Shown in pieces: positions 46,780 through 58,587 of a stretch of 64,000 bases of DNA. A model generated the notes under the pieces. That model saw only the letters and a list, made by a program, of their open reading frames with translations. It had not been told where the DNA came from and ran no database searches. A program made the position numbers and the translations under genes. Numbering within the stretch: the stretch's first letter is position 1; the number at the start of each line of letters is the position of its first letter. The DNA comes from Gnetum montanum (lineage: Eukaryota > Streptophyta > Gnetopsida > Gnetales > Gnetaceae), in NCBI GenBank assembly GCA_015680685.1, contig MNCI01004101.1:526277-590276 (forward strand), in the 5' to 3' direction.

Positions 46780-48870
46780 GAACCATTTTTGGTTCTACAT
46801 ACTTCTAAAAAATAGGCTCCCTTTATACCTAGGCCTATAGAATCCATTAACACTTTTTAGAATTAATATTTGGTTTTACAAGACTATTGTTTACATGATA
46901 CTAGATTAACTTTTAATATTTATTAATTTTATTTTTATTGAATTTGTGCTTTGATAAAGTATATAAAATCATAGCTTCAATCCATCATTTGTACCAAGTC
47001 TAATTTCTTAAATTAGATCTCTTTTGCACCAAAATATAGCTTGTATAATTAATTTGTAGACTCACTTTTTGGTTCTATTATCTTTCCCCTTTTAGCTTTA
47101 GTCGACATGATAGAATAACTTTGTAGCTAGCTTATAGAAATAATTCATAGAACTAATTTTTGGTTTTATGAACTCTTTTTCTATCCTTAAGATTTCATTA
47201 CATTTTTAGTTCTCTTGAAATCCTTTAAAAGATTTCTTATGCTAAGCTTACCTAAGTTGGATTAAAAATAAATTCAGCCATGTGTGAAATAATCCTTAGT
47301 AGTTCTCATGTATGAGTTCTTTACATTTGGTGCTAATGTGGCTTTTAGAATCATTTTAGAGCTTGCTCATAGAACCAAACTTTGATTCTACAAACTTGTC
47401 TTGACATGGTTTGTAGAATCATTTCAAAGACTACTCATAGCATTGAATTTTGTTTCTATGAACCAAATTTATTTCAAAGTTGATGTAGAAGAAGCATTCT
47501 TGAGCTTCTTTGTAGAACCAATTTTTGATTCTATAATCTATGTTGTATTTTTTATCTTGTTAAACTTCTATTTTTTAATCTTTAATACATTGAGCTAGAT
47601 TAGGAAGTTCAATATGCATGTATACAAATTGAATTCGTAATCTCTTATGGATGTAATATAAATCTCTTCCTTGTTTTAACATGGCTATAGAAGTAAATTA
47701 GCTTTTTAGTAGAATCAAATTTTGGTTCTACAAACCTAGTTTTTGCCATTGCTGATATGATAGAGTCTCTCTTGAGCTTCTTATAGCATCAATTTTTGGT
47801 TCTACGAACTCATTGACCTTTTTAGAGTTAACATGATAAAATAAAAAGTGAGCTTACACATGGAATCAAATTTTGGTTCTATGAAGAATGCTTCTTCCTC
47901 ACAAAGCTAATGTGGTAGATTCATTTATAGAACTAATTTTTGGTTCTATGAGCCATACTTTTGAGTTCTATTCTTAAATGAAGGCATGGTTGGTAGAATC
48001 AAATTAGCTCTTCCTTGTATAATTACTTTTTGGTTCTACAAACCTATGCTATATAGAGGCTAATGTATCTTGTAAAACTATTTTTAAATTTTGTTGTAGA
48101 ACTAAATTTTTATTCTACAAACCACACTACTTTTTATTCTTCTATGCTTCTTAGAGTTGATGTGGAAATTTCAAAAATAAATGCTATGTATCTTTTAAGA
48201 GCTTCCAATGTAACTTCTATAACAAATTTAATGTTTGTTTATAGAATCAAATTTTTCTTCTACTAATCTATACTTGAACAACAACTAACATGGTAGAACC
48301 ATTTTAAAACTCATTCATAGAACCAAGTTTTGGTTCCACAAAGATCACCTTCTCTTCCAATCTTAAATAGCTAATATCAAAAGATTATTTAGATCAATCC
48401 TATAAATTCATAGCATACTCCCTCTTTCAAAAAAGCTTTTCTAACTCATCTTACATAGCACATGGTATTTTTCCATAAAGTTTATCTTTAATGTTCTTTT
48501 ATAGGCTCTTATCTTATGATAATGTGAAGCTAATCTTTAACCTCCAATTAGCTGCCATGGTAGAACCAATCTAAAATATTTTCGTAGAGTTGACATTTGG
48601 TTCTACATACTTTTCCTAATTCTATGAATTCACCAATGAATAGCTAATGTGGATTATGGAGCTATTTCAAGGATTGCTTAAAGAAACCAATTCGTGAAAC
48701 CACTTTTGGATGTACTAACCTCTCCTAATCTATAAGATAATGTGGCATATAGAACTAACTAAGAATTTAATTATAGAATCTCCTTCTACTTTATAAATCC
48801 TTTAAGATCTAACATGGCTCATAAAATTGATTTAAATGCTTCTTGTAAAATCAATATTTGGTTCTATGAA
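46780..48870. repeat. Palindromic-motif tandem array in element C LTR (right)
   Basis: About 18 copies of the motif seen in the left LTR, for example GTAGAATCAA...TTGGTTCTAC at 47709-47731, with the same spacer words (TAATGTGGTAGA, GAGCTTCTTTGTAGAAC). The order is broadly collinear with the left array, so the array predates the insertion and was not built independently in each LTR. Confidence 0.85.
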
Positions 48871-49320
48871 CCCAATCTAACTTCATAAGCTAACATGGCT
48901 AAATAATATTATCTTTCTTTTGCAAAGCTAAACTCATTCCTCTAGCTCTTCAGTTCTATAATATTTTTACTAGTAAAGTTTTAACTCAGCAATGTATGAT
49001 AAAATATTTGTGCTAATGTTGATCTTGTTTTGAGCTAGAATATATTTTTTCAACTTTTTTTGTGTTTACTAAGGATACTTTTTATATAAGTATCAAGTGA
49101 TTATCCTTAACCATCTTATGTTTATTAATCAATATTCCTTTTCTGAAGCTTCTAAACATTTTCAAATTAAGTCCAAAAACTCTAATGTTTGCTATTCCAT
49201 GGTAATAAATATTTTTATAAAAACAACAATTCTTGACAAATCAAATAAACAAAAAAATTTCTATGCCAATCAAAATATGATTCAAATTTATACCTTTTGT
49301 TGAAAAAAATATATCCCACA

Positions 49321-49499
49321 TTTTAGACACCTAAAGCCTTTGCAAGAATTCATCAATTTTTTATTTGGAGAAAAAATTATTTTATTTTTCTTCTAGTAAC
49401 ATTTTTACCTTATTCTTTTCATAAGCCTTTTTAAGATGATCAAAATGAAAAATCATTTAAATAAAAAAAATAAAAATTAGCTAAAGCATATTCTAAGAA
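49321..49499 (+). other. Element D linker, right of the C insertion
   Basis: Short AT-rich stretch between the end of element C and the resumed element D RT. Expected to be protease-RT linker sequence continuous with 29217-29606 before the insertion. Confidence 0.45.
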
Positions 49500-50600
49500 A
49501 ACATAAAGATATTTTTGTTGGGCACTATAATAATATGCTAGGTATAAGTAAAGAAATTTTAATGCATAAAATTGTCATAAGTATGGATTTCAAGCTAATG
49601 AAGCAAAAATTAATGAAACTTAATATTGAACATGTATTAATAGTTAAGGAAGATCTAAATAAATTACCAACATTGGATTTCATAAATGCAAGGATCATCT
49701 ATTAGTCAAAAATAAATTATATATTCCATCCTTATATCCAAAAATATTTTGAGAATTATGTGGATGACATAGCTATAAAATCCAAATTCCTTGCTTATCA
49801 TTCTCAAGAATTAAGTGTAATGTTCCAAATCTACAAACAATACAATGTCAAGTTGAATGCTAAGAAGTGTGCAATTGTTATTCCATCAAGAAAGTTGCTG
49901 GAATTTCTAATATAAAACAGAGTAATAGAAGTAGATAGAGATAATATCAAAGTCATCATCAACATCACATCATCCTCAAATTTGAAGGATTTAAAGTCAT
50001 TACAAGAAACGTTTATACCCATAAGAAGATTTATTTACTCTTTAGTTGATCATTGAAAAGGCTTTTATCATTTTTTAAATGTGTTTAATTAGAATAAATC
50101 TTGTTAAGAAACCTTTGATATAGTGAAGGAGTATTTGGTATAGCCACATCTATTGCATTCTCCTAGTTTTAACTTTTCATTTTATTTGTATAGCGCTACC
50201 TCACAGGTTAATATATCAGCAATCTAAAGGAAGGAATAATTTAACATTTAAGAAAGTTATTAGTTACCTTTGAAAAGGATTACCATTTTACTCAAAAACA
50301 CTACTTAAGTATAGTTTATGCTATTTAAAAGTTTAAATAATATCTATTGAAGAGTAAGATAATTGTGATCAGTGATCAAAATATGCTCACATACATTTTA
50401 CAAAATTTTTATAGGAGCTCTAGGCTCATAAAATGAATCATTGTTTTTATAGAGTATAGTTAAGAATTGAGTTCTAGAACTCCATAAAAGGAGAATATAA
50501 TGTAAATAGTTAGTGGAGTTTCCTATTTTCTCTTCTCATATAGACACTTAATTGCCATAAGTAGCTATTCTAACTCTAAAACAAAGAGAGGATGAGTAAT
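49500..50600 (+). pseudogene. Element D: RT and RNase H relic
   Basis: Starts with KHKDIFVGHYNNMLGISKE (49502 on), matching the (Y)xDxFAWxYxDMPGLDPE block that precedes gypsy RT, then FKLMKQKL and LIVKEDLNKL. The catalytic box YVDD (49757-49768, then IAIKSK) is in the same frame, but roughly 130 codons of the fingers/palm normally between these points are missing. LNAKKCAIVIPSRKLLEFL and LKDLKSLQE follow, then RNase H-type ETFDIVKEYLV and FYLYSATSQV (~50110-50200). Same strand as the protease at 28.7-29.2 kb, which supports one element split by C. Confidence 0.8.
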
Positions 50601-50612
50601 AGAGGGTTTTTT

Positions 50613-50855
50613 AAGGTTATGTAGAGAATGTTTCAAGGTCATGTAAAGTATTTTTAAAAACTTTGTAGAGGGTTGTTAATGGCTACGTAGAGGATTTAAG
50701 ACTTTGCATAATATTGTTTAAGGTTGTATAAAGGATGAAAATTTGAGGCTTTGCAAAGCATTTTCCAAGGCTATGTAGAAGAAGCTTTTATGTTTTGTAG
50801 AGGATTAGAGGCTTTGCAAAATATTTTTTGAGATTATATCAAGTATTAGATTGGT
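50613..50855 (+). repeat. ~22-bp minisatellite (about 11 degenerate units)
   Basis: Units of 18-25 bp on the theme AAGGCTATGTAGAGGATTTT / AGGCTTTGCAAAGCATTTTC follow one another from 50613 to ~50855. Lies just beyond element D's RNase H relic. Confidence 0.8.
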
Positions 50856-53799
50856 GGTTGTATCTACTTTGGCTTTTTCTATATAAGTTAGATTTTTGGA
50901 TATATTCTATGGATTTTCAACTTAAAGCCATCTTTAGCAGCCCAAATTTTACATCTTGCATCATCTACATCATAGTTTCTAGATTTAATTTTTAGCCTAC
51001 CAAAAGTGATATTTTCTGTCATTAGCAACATCTTTTTGGTTCTTTTTCCTATGACTTCTAGTTTTGACTTCTACTATCAACTCCAACATTGATTCTCTCT
51101 TAAGCTCTTTAACATCTAACATTAACCTTAATTTTTGTATGTGATGTTAAATATTTTTTCAATAAATTAGCTTTTTAATATCCACTGTCAATCTTACATT
51201 TGATGTCTAACATCAATTCTTACATCAACTATCTACACATAACCTCTTCTATCCAAAACCTTCTAGAAGATTAAATGGGCTTTAATGTATCATTTCTTTG
51301 TAATATGTGAGACATTTTTTACCTATATATATGACGATATATTAAAAAGAAATTGGTTGGTTTTCTTTTAAAGGATTTGGCTAATAATTTTGATTGACAC
51401 CTTTTGGATAAGCTATTGGCATTTTGCTTCTTTAGCTATCTATGCTATTTAGTGTGGTTGATCTTTTGGGAAATTGATGCATTGAAAATATTTTCAAATA
51501 CTATCTTTACCAAGAAAAACTTATCTCTATTTAGATATGAAATCTTCTCTAATTTCTATTCCCATCTTTTCCCTACTAGCATATTGTATTCCATTCTTGT
51601 TATCCTCCTAACACACAAAGAATTTCTTAGAATCAGGTCAATATATGGATCTGATCCATTCCTATGCTTAGTCATCTATTGAATCTACAGATTTTCTTGT
51701 CAACTCTACACTAGGTGCATGTATCAAGGAAATAATGAGATAACATAGCTCCTCACCAGATGCCTCTAATTTCTAATATATCTTTCAGAATATTTTCAGT
51801 ATTTTCGCATCCCCTAATTTCTCTTGTAATTTGGAATTTTCCTTTTTAGTTTTCTATTTTTAGTTTTATCTAGATTCTTTTCTTATTTTTTTTTAGTATT
51901 TTCCTTTTGAATCTAGGTTTTTTAGATATGTCTTACTCCATGAACTATATTAGATTATTTTTATCTCTAACCATACACATACTCTCTTATCTTATTCTAT
52001 GCTACATAGCCATCCTATTTTAATTCGAATTAGGTTATATGTATTTTATACATGCTTTTCTTTTTTATTTTTTTTTCTACTATTTCATGTGCATACATTT
52101 TCTTCTACTTTATATTTGCTAAAATTTGGAAAACAAAAATCTATGATTGTCAAATTTTTCAATGACCTGCAAGTCCCCTTTCAATTTGAAAGAGATTAAC
52201 TGAGAGATTGATTTTTCTCAATCATTTGGTTATCATGAGATTACATGGCTCAATTTTGTGTTAGGCTTTGTTGGAGCTCATATTATAATAATTCTTATCA
52301 TAATATTTTCTGGATACTAGAATGAGGACCTCCATGAAACTAAATTTTGTTTCTAGAATTTTTTCTTTGCTTATGTTTTTACATTTCTCTATCTCTACAC
52401 TTTTTCTAAGTATTACTGATGTGTTACATTGAAACACCAACATCATGTTGATTTTTTATAATTTCAACATTATCATTAAATAGAGACTGTTGAATTTATA
52501 TTTCAAATGTTGACCTATTTACAATGATAAACCCATGCATTAGTAATAGACATATGAAATCACTTCATTTTAGAGCTTTAGATATGGCCACCTCATGTAA
52601 TTCAAGTTTTTTCAAGATTCATGAGCTCATAACTCTAAGAAGAAATCAAGGCTTTTTAAATGGACTAAGTTTGAAAGACTACAAAATAGCCTATGATAGA
52701 CAAGAGCTAGGCTATCTACTTACACTTGACATCCTCAAGCTCATGCTAAAGTATGAGCAAGCTAATAATATATGATTATTTCTTCATAATCTAGATTGCC
52801 TAATTATACTAGATAATAAGAAATGCTAAGGAAGTGATAGAACTCATCATAGAATAATAGAAGATGTATGAGTAGATATGATGAGTCATCCAGTGGCATT
52901 TTCTAAGTCAATTATTAGCCTTAGATTCAAGATGTATGTCATGTATCCTATGTTTGTGGTTTTCACATACATGGTTGAGGTTTCTACCTTCCAGGTTTGC
53001 ATCCTAACCTTTCATTTTACACATGTATATTTGATGCATGTTTTAGGATTTTTTGCATATTTTCAACTTTGTTCAAAGATCCTTTGAAGTCCCTAACATG
53101 TTCCCTTGCATCATGACCTTCATCTATGAAATGTTTCTAAAGTGTGTTGGAGCATACGTGTACCAACTTCCCTACACTAGGGAACCATCTACATCAACAC
53201 AGGAGTGCTAACATAACCTTGTTGATGCCCTAGTTTAGCTACTTTTTCTTCTCCATCTCCTTATATGTATTTTTGGATGTCTTGGTGATGTTGATAAGAC
53301 TCCATTAAGGCTTGGGCATTAACAAACCTCTACCATTATGTTGTCAAAACTATAAATACCAAAAATTAGATTTATATTAAAAAAACTTAATTCCAAGTAT
53401 TTTCCTTTGGTTTTGACATCTAATTTCATGTGAAAAGCTCTTCCTCCCTTGGATAAGTCATTTCTTTCATGTTTTGTATGTATTTTATGAGCATCACATT
53501 CATAAGTATGGCTCCACTCTATGAGACTACTACCTTGCTTATGTAGCATAAAATTTCTTGGTCAATGTAGAGTCTAATATATACAAGGTGAATAAACCTT
53601 ATGGTTATTTCTACCATTGATTTTGACTTCTTTGATGTGTCAAAATATTAAAACAAAACAATTGTATTATGAGAAGAATACTCATGATGAGTTGAATCTC
53701 TTATTAAGAAAGATAAAGAGGATTCTAGCATGAAAGGAAAGAGCTTTAATCAAGCAGGCATTAAAAGTAAGAGAAAAGGTAAGTAATTTAAAAATTCTA
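50856..53799. other. Unassigned; may include a copia LTR and gag start
   Basis: AT-rich. CCTATATATATGACG near 51320 and the composition of 51000-51420 look LTR-like, and a copia gag follows at 53.8 kb, but I could not find paired LTRs or a primer site. Open frames at 51404-51682, 52524-52775 and 52878-53087 have no recognisable motif. Confidence 0.3.
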
Positions 53800-54480
53800 A
53801 TTTTGATATGTATTTCGTAGAATGTTGGGTATGTGAAGGAAAAGCCATCAACCCTCTAAATATTCTAGTTCTAGAAGGTTGTATAAAAATAAGCACATCA
53901 AGAAAGAAAAGAAAATAAAAACTATCTACACCAATTTAGATGATGAATATGGCAAAGAGGAAACTAATGATAGTTTGACAATTTTACGTATTCTTTGCAT
54001 GGCCCTTGCACATGAAGCTTTCATCAATGACCAAATCCATGACATAGATGAAGGTAAAGAAACCATTGAAGAAATGTATGCTTTGATTTGTAATGAGATA
54101 ATTTCCTTTTAAAATTTATGTATCAAAATGAAAAATGCTTTACATACTAAAGAATTAGAAATTATCAACTTAACATGAAATACATAAGTCTTGGAATGAA
54201 AATTTCAGACCTAAGGTTTGAGGCATAAAAGCTAACACTTTTCCATGAGTATATCAAGAATGAATTTGTATATTTGAAGATCATCATTGAAAGGTTCACA
54301 AAAGAAAAGGAGACCCTACGAACTATGCTAGGACAAGGAAAAAATTCAAGCGATAAAAAAGAATTTGGAAATAATTCCCATGTTGATACATTCACGAGCA
54401 TATCTCCAAAATGGAAATACTCACCCAAGTTTTAACATGTCACCAAAATTAAGAATACTATGTGTTGTTATTGTAAATAA
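53800..54480 (+). pseudogene. Ty1/copia gag relic (SIRE/Maximus-like)
   Basis: A CCHC zinc knuckle starts CWVC at 53823. A one-base shift gives a His at the right spacing, but the last Cys is Tyr. An open frame (53879-54112) with a basic start (KNKHIKKEKKIK), an acidic stretch (NLDDEYGKEE) and a helical tail follows. Near 54290 FTKEKETLRTMLGQGKNSSD fits the conserved FxKGKExLDxLLxxQR block of SIRE-type gag. A second Cys cluster (CCYC, ~54462) is where the second knuckle of that lineage lies. Gag is the capsid protein; this copy is broken. Confidence 0.62.
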
Positions 54481-55899
54481 TTTTTGTATGTACGATCTTA
54501 ATATCAATTAAAAGTAAAGCATCATAACATGACTACCTAGTCTCAACAAATAGAAGCCTAAAAAGAATGTAATGTAGGCCAAAACGTTTTGGGGAACTAA
54601 ACAAGAAAAGCAATAAGAAGGAATGATTGCACATATTTATCTCCTAGAAAATGAAAGAACCATCATTAATATTAAAAATGAAGAATCAAAAAATATCACT
54701 AAATGTAAAAATCAGTCCCCAAACATCAAAGAAAAAAACTATAGAACAAGAGATCCAAACTAAAACATTGGTGATAGGAAGAATAAAAATCAAATGAAAA
54801 CAAGAGAGGTACTTTATAATCAAGTGCCTCATTTTAATCACTTATGAGCATGTAAAAAAAAATAACAGTAAGCAAGGTAAGGATTGGTAAGTATCTTTGC
54901 ATTTTCATCTCATTCATTAAATTGTCTCATTTAGTTTTGACTAGTTAAATAAGTACTTATGCTTTGAAAATCTATCTATTGAAATGATACTATTGATTAG
55001 AGACCTTGAATATTTTGAAGGACTCCTCCCTTGATCTTATGAGATGTTTTGATGAAGTATGACTATCAATGTTCTATTTGTAGCCTATCTATCTCTAGGA
55101 AATTATTATCTCATTAAGAAACCATGAACTAAAGGGAAACTTATTTGGAGGAAAGAGTTAGTATGAAAAATTCATTAAATTAAGGCAATACTTAAGAACA
55201 TGGAAATAGGACCCTATTGTTAGGTAAGTGAGGTATGTTTCTCACTCTAATCAAAATATGATAGCTTTAGGATACAATAAGTTAAATTCTCTATCTTTGA
55301 AAATGTTGAATATAAGGCATGTTTACTCCCACAAATGCTTCATACTCATCCCAAACAACGCAGTCTTGTGCTTTGAAAAATTTTCCCTCTTTACTTTAAA
55401 TCATCCAAACTTCATGTGATACATCATCTTAATTGCCAAGATGTCTCAAAAAAGACATCTCAACAAGTGAAAAGTTGTCTTAGGAAAGATATCTTATAGG
55501 TTTTTGACACATCTCATTCAATACATCTCAACTACTACTAAATCATCTTAATAGTTTGGTCCTAATCTTAGATGAGATATCTCATTGTCACTCAAGACAT
55601 CTTAACCTCATAAAACCTACCTCATAGACATCTCTACATGTAAAAGCATATCATTCCAATTCCATTTTTCCTTACTCTGTTAAGACATTCTGACCTAGAC
55701 GACCAAGCTCTCTATCTTGCAACAACATTAACCCCATCTAGAAAGATTTCCATTAATCATAGGAAGGAAGGGACCTTGAAATAGGGTTATCCTAGATCTA
55801 AGGTAACACGAGAAGTAGCACTAGGCAAAACAAGCTTCTACATGCCCTAATTACAATATGCTAATCCAAATAATGGGTTTGAAAATAATTAATCAATCT
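54481..55899. other. Decayed sequence, possible copia protease/integrase zone
   Basis: Follows gag in the order expected for copia, but stops abound. The only hint is SHKCFILIPNNAVLCFEKFS (~55330), loosely like the GCKCFVLN...KFD block after copia integrase. Repeated CATCTCA/AAGACATC words occur at 55430-55650. No confident domain. Confidence 0.3.
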
Positions 55900-56170
55900 T
55901 CATTGTATTTAAACTTAATCTAAGTTTTAGGAAAAGGAATCAAATTGAATTATTGGCATATCTTGAAGCTATTTGGTTGTTTACTTTTATTTCCATGACT
56001 GCATTTATTTTAAAAATTCTCATCTATGAATTTTTTAGATGTATTGTTATTAAAAAGGCACGTTTTAGGGCATTACTTCTATGGTGGATTGAATTATTAT
56101 GGAAGTATCCCTACAAATCATCAAATATCTTCTTAGAATATCTATTATTGATGTGCATTGAGTGGTAATA
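55900..56170 (+). pseudogene. Possible copia reverse transcriptase fragment
   Basis: The frame reads ELLAYLEAIWLFTFISMTAF and onward, compatible with the copia RT start (ETFAPVARLEAIRLLLAFAS). The later DVKSAF and YVDD boxes are not recognisable. Orientation and position fit the gag relic ~1.5 kb upstream. Confidence 0.4.
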
Positions 56171-58379
56171 AATTCCATAGATGATATCTTCAGCAATGAC
56201 ATTATTCTGTTGACTTATGATGAATTTTACGATGCATTATTTTGAAGACTAGTACATTGCAAGATGGTTGGATGCATTGATATGAGATATACCAAGATTC
56301 CTCCACTCTCTCCCTTGTTGGGATGTATAACATCATAGTCAAGGAAGGTATCTATAATTAGCTACTACCACTACATGCTTTTATGTTATATTATTTGCTT
56401 ATAGGATAGCTAGTTGACATACATCACATCATTTGTAGAGATATGCTAGGGATGTACAATCATGGATGTATCTATGGACACTTGGTACTTATTAGTCTTA
56501 TTATTTGATAGGTAGTTATTCCTATCCTAGATATTCCCATCCTTAAAGAAAAGAGAATCTTACTAAGCATACTAAAACAAGATCATCTCTCACATCGATA
56601 CAATAGCTTCTTCATCATTGCAGACCACCAATAAGCAAGTTATAGTGAAATCGTCATCATGGAAACAAGCTATTCAATTCACTTAGGCACTAGCATAGCT
56701 CAAGTACTCTAAATATATTTGAAAGAATTGAGATCCTATAGAATGTAAAACACTATGACAAATTTATAACCAATGCTCCCTCTCAAAAGTTGATTCTATA
56801 GTTGTCAAATCATGTCAATAACTGCTCACAATGGTGAAACAAGATTACAAGGGGATCTTGAGAGTTTGAAATGAAATAATGGCTACATTGGCTATCAAAG
56901 AATGATCAAATGGGATAACAAAGAATTTCAAAATGTTGACATCATGGTCATGATATGGCAGTGCCATGTGTGCTAGCTAAAGATATTTTTGGACTACATG
57001 ATTGAACTACTGGTTACTTGATAATGTATCAAAGGAACCATCACTCCATTCTTGGGCTTCTTTGGCCACTTAGCTTCTAAATTTATTTTCTCCAAGCCAT
57101 TCAATTGATTACCTTTAGGCTGCATTGGCCTCTTGGATTTTCTTGGTAATTTTCTTCTACATTTTTTAGGGGATGAAACTGTCATTATGTTTCATTGCAA
57201 AGATCAAGTTTTATTTCATTTTCTCATTGATTAAGATTCATTACAATCAAAATATTTGATGACAAAGTATGTCAAAGGATATGTCACATGGCTATAGTGC
57301 ATGAAGGTAAAACATAGATCTTCATTGTTATTAGGGTAAGGATGGCTATATATTTTCTTTCAAATTATGGCTCAAGAGAGGTAATAGAAATGATGTGACG
57401 TAAGTATTCTTAGAACAATAGGACAAGCTAAGTATATCTCATGTATTAAGATCATATGATGACTCATGCTTTGTAATAAATCACACCCTTGTAATGATTT
57501 CATTCTCATCTTGTAAGTATAACTCCAAGAGGATAATCAAACAAGTGAAAGAGTACATGTGTTTACAAAAGGCTACATGTGGTTATAAGCAAATATAGGT
57601 CACTATTGTTCATCCTTTAGTATGTTAAAACGTTATAGAAAATGGAGAAATTAGAATTTATATTTGTGACTATATTCCTATAGGAGCATGAAAGAGTATC
57701 ATGATCAAGAACTTCAAATAGAGATCAAAGACTTCAAAACAAAATCTTAAAGAACCAAGACTTTAAGAATGAGAGCTACATTAAAATGATAAAATGAAGA
57801 CTAAAGTAAACGATATGAAAATGAAAGAAAAATGAAGATGTTTCAAGGACTACTAAGATGCCAAATGATAGTGGAATGCTTTAGAAGTTAAAATGATCAT
57901 GTAGAGTAGACATTTCAATTTAACAATAGACATCTACCTTCACAAATAGACATTTATAAGTAGACATATAAGTGTACAAGTCTACATTTTCAAGTAGACA
58001 TCTCTCTTAGATTAAGGTTGTTTGAAATTAGATGTCCCATCCTTAAAGTAGATATTCAAACTAGTTGTTTAATTGTTGTTGCATGAATTCTAAGGTGCTT
58101 TTGGAAACTCAAAGGGTATAAGACTAAGTTAAATTCTTGGAAAATATGCAAGTACTATTCATGATCAAATCTATTGAAGGCTACTCAAAGAGATTTTATG
58201 TTTTTCCTTCATTATATTATTGTTTGTATGTATTGGTTGTATTCATTCTTATTGCAAGGACTTTGTAAATCAAGCTATAGTTTCTTCTTGATCTTTTTCT
58301 TTGTTTCTTTGTAGTCCTACAAGATTAATGTGCTTGTTGTGGGAAGGCTTTTTTGTTGAGCTTCTTGGAACCTTGGGAG
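56171..58379. other. No gene recognised
   Basis: AT-rich sequence without domain-bearing frames. A minus-strand 63-codon frame (56994-57185) is Lys/Pro-rich and probably chance. A cluster of TAGACAT words spans 57905-58030. Confidence 0.35.
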
Positions 58380-58587
58380 GTTGAGTGTTTTTGTAGCAAT
58401 AAAACACTCTAGTGTGGATTCCACATTTAAAAACATTATGGGATCCTTTAAACCACATTTTCAATTTGTTGAAATCTTATGGGGTTAAGTGTTTTTTCTG
58501 TCATGAAATTCTCTAGAGTGGATCTTAAATTCTATAAATTTTGTGATGTTCTTCAAACCACATTTCTGAAGCAACAAAGTCTGGAGG
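58380..58587 (+). repeat. Degenerate 2 x 104-bp tandem duplication
   Basis: GTTGAGTGTTTTT (58380) and GTTAAGTGTTTTT (58484) start the two copies. CTCTAGTGTGGAT / CTCTAGAGTGGAT and AAACCACATTT (58451, 58555) recur at the same 104-bp offset. Confidence 0.88.

Larger units (their letters stand above)
29607..49320 (-). mobile_element. Element C: Ty3/gypsy retrotransposon with giant ORF-bearing LTRs
   Basis: Two long direct repeats, 29607-36471 (~6.87 kb) and 42845-49320 (~6.48 kb), flank a ~6.4-kb interior. The interior carries, on the minus strand in order, gag, protease, RT, RNase H and integrase relics. The repeats stay collinear throughout at an offset of ~13.24-13.28 kb (anchors 29611/42849, 30311/43571, 31580/44832, 33071/46339, 35643/48920), dropping to ~12.87 kb after a ~400-bp indel. 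Outer ends are TGTA...TACA-like. A decayed tRNA-iMet-like primer site lies just inside the right repeat. Domain order and flanking repeats make this a gypsy element with exceptionally long LTRs. Identity looks like ~80% in good stretches, so it is old. No target duplication is recognisable. It interrupts element D between protease and RT. Confidence 0.82.
42845..49320 (-). repeat. Element C, 5' LTR (right copy, ~6.48 kb)
   Basis: Collinear with 29607-36471. On the element strand it begins TGTGGGATATAT (49320) and ends near ATGATCTTGC (42845). Same internal order: plain AT-rich start, palindromic array (46780-48870), decayed long ORF (43640-46400), and U5-side sequence. Confidence 0.8.

Noticed and set aside
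29607-49320. Simple segmental duplication rather than LTRs
   Set aside because: The duplicated blocks flank a correctly ordered gag-pol on one strand, end in TGTA/TACA-like termini and have a primer-site-like sequence just inside. An LTR element explains all of these; segmental duplication would not.
53800-54480. Endogenous caulimovirus capsid (CCHC motif after an acidic/basic region)
   Set aside because: The downstream FTKEKETL block and second Cys cluster fit SIRE-type copia gag better, and no movement-protein or caulimovirus RT signature was seen nearby.
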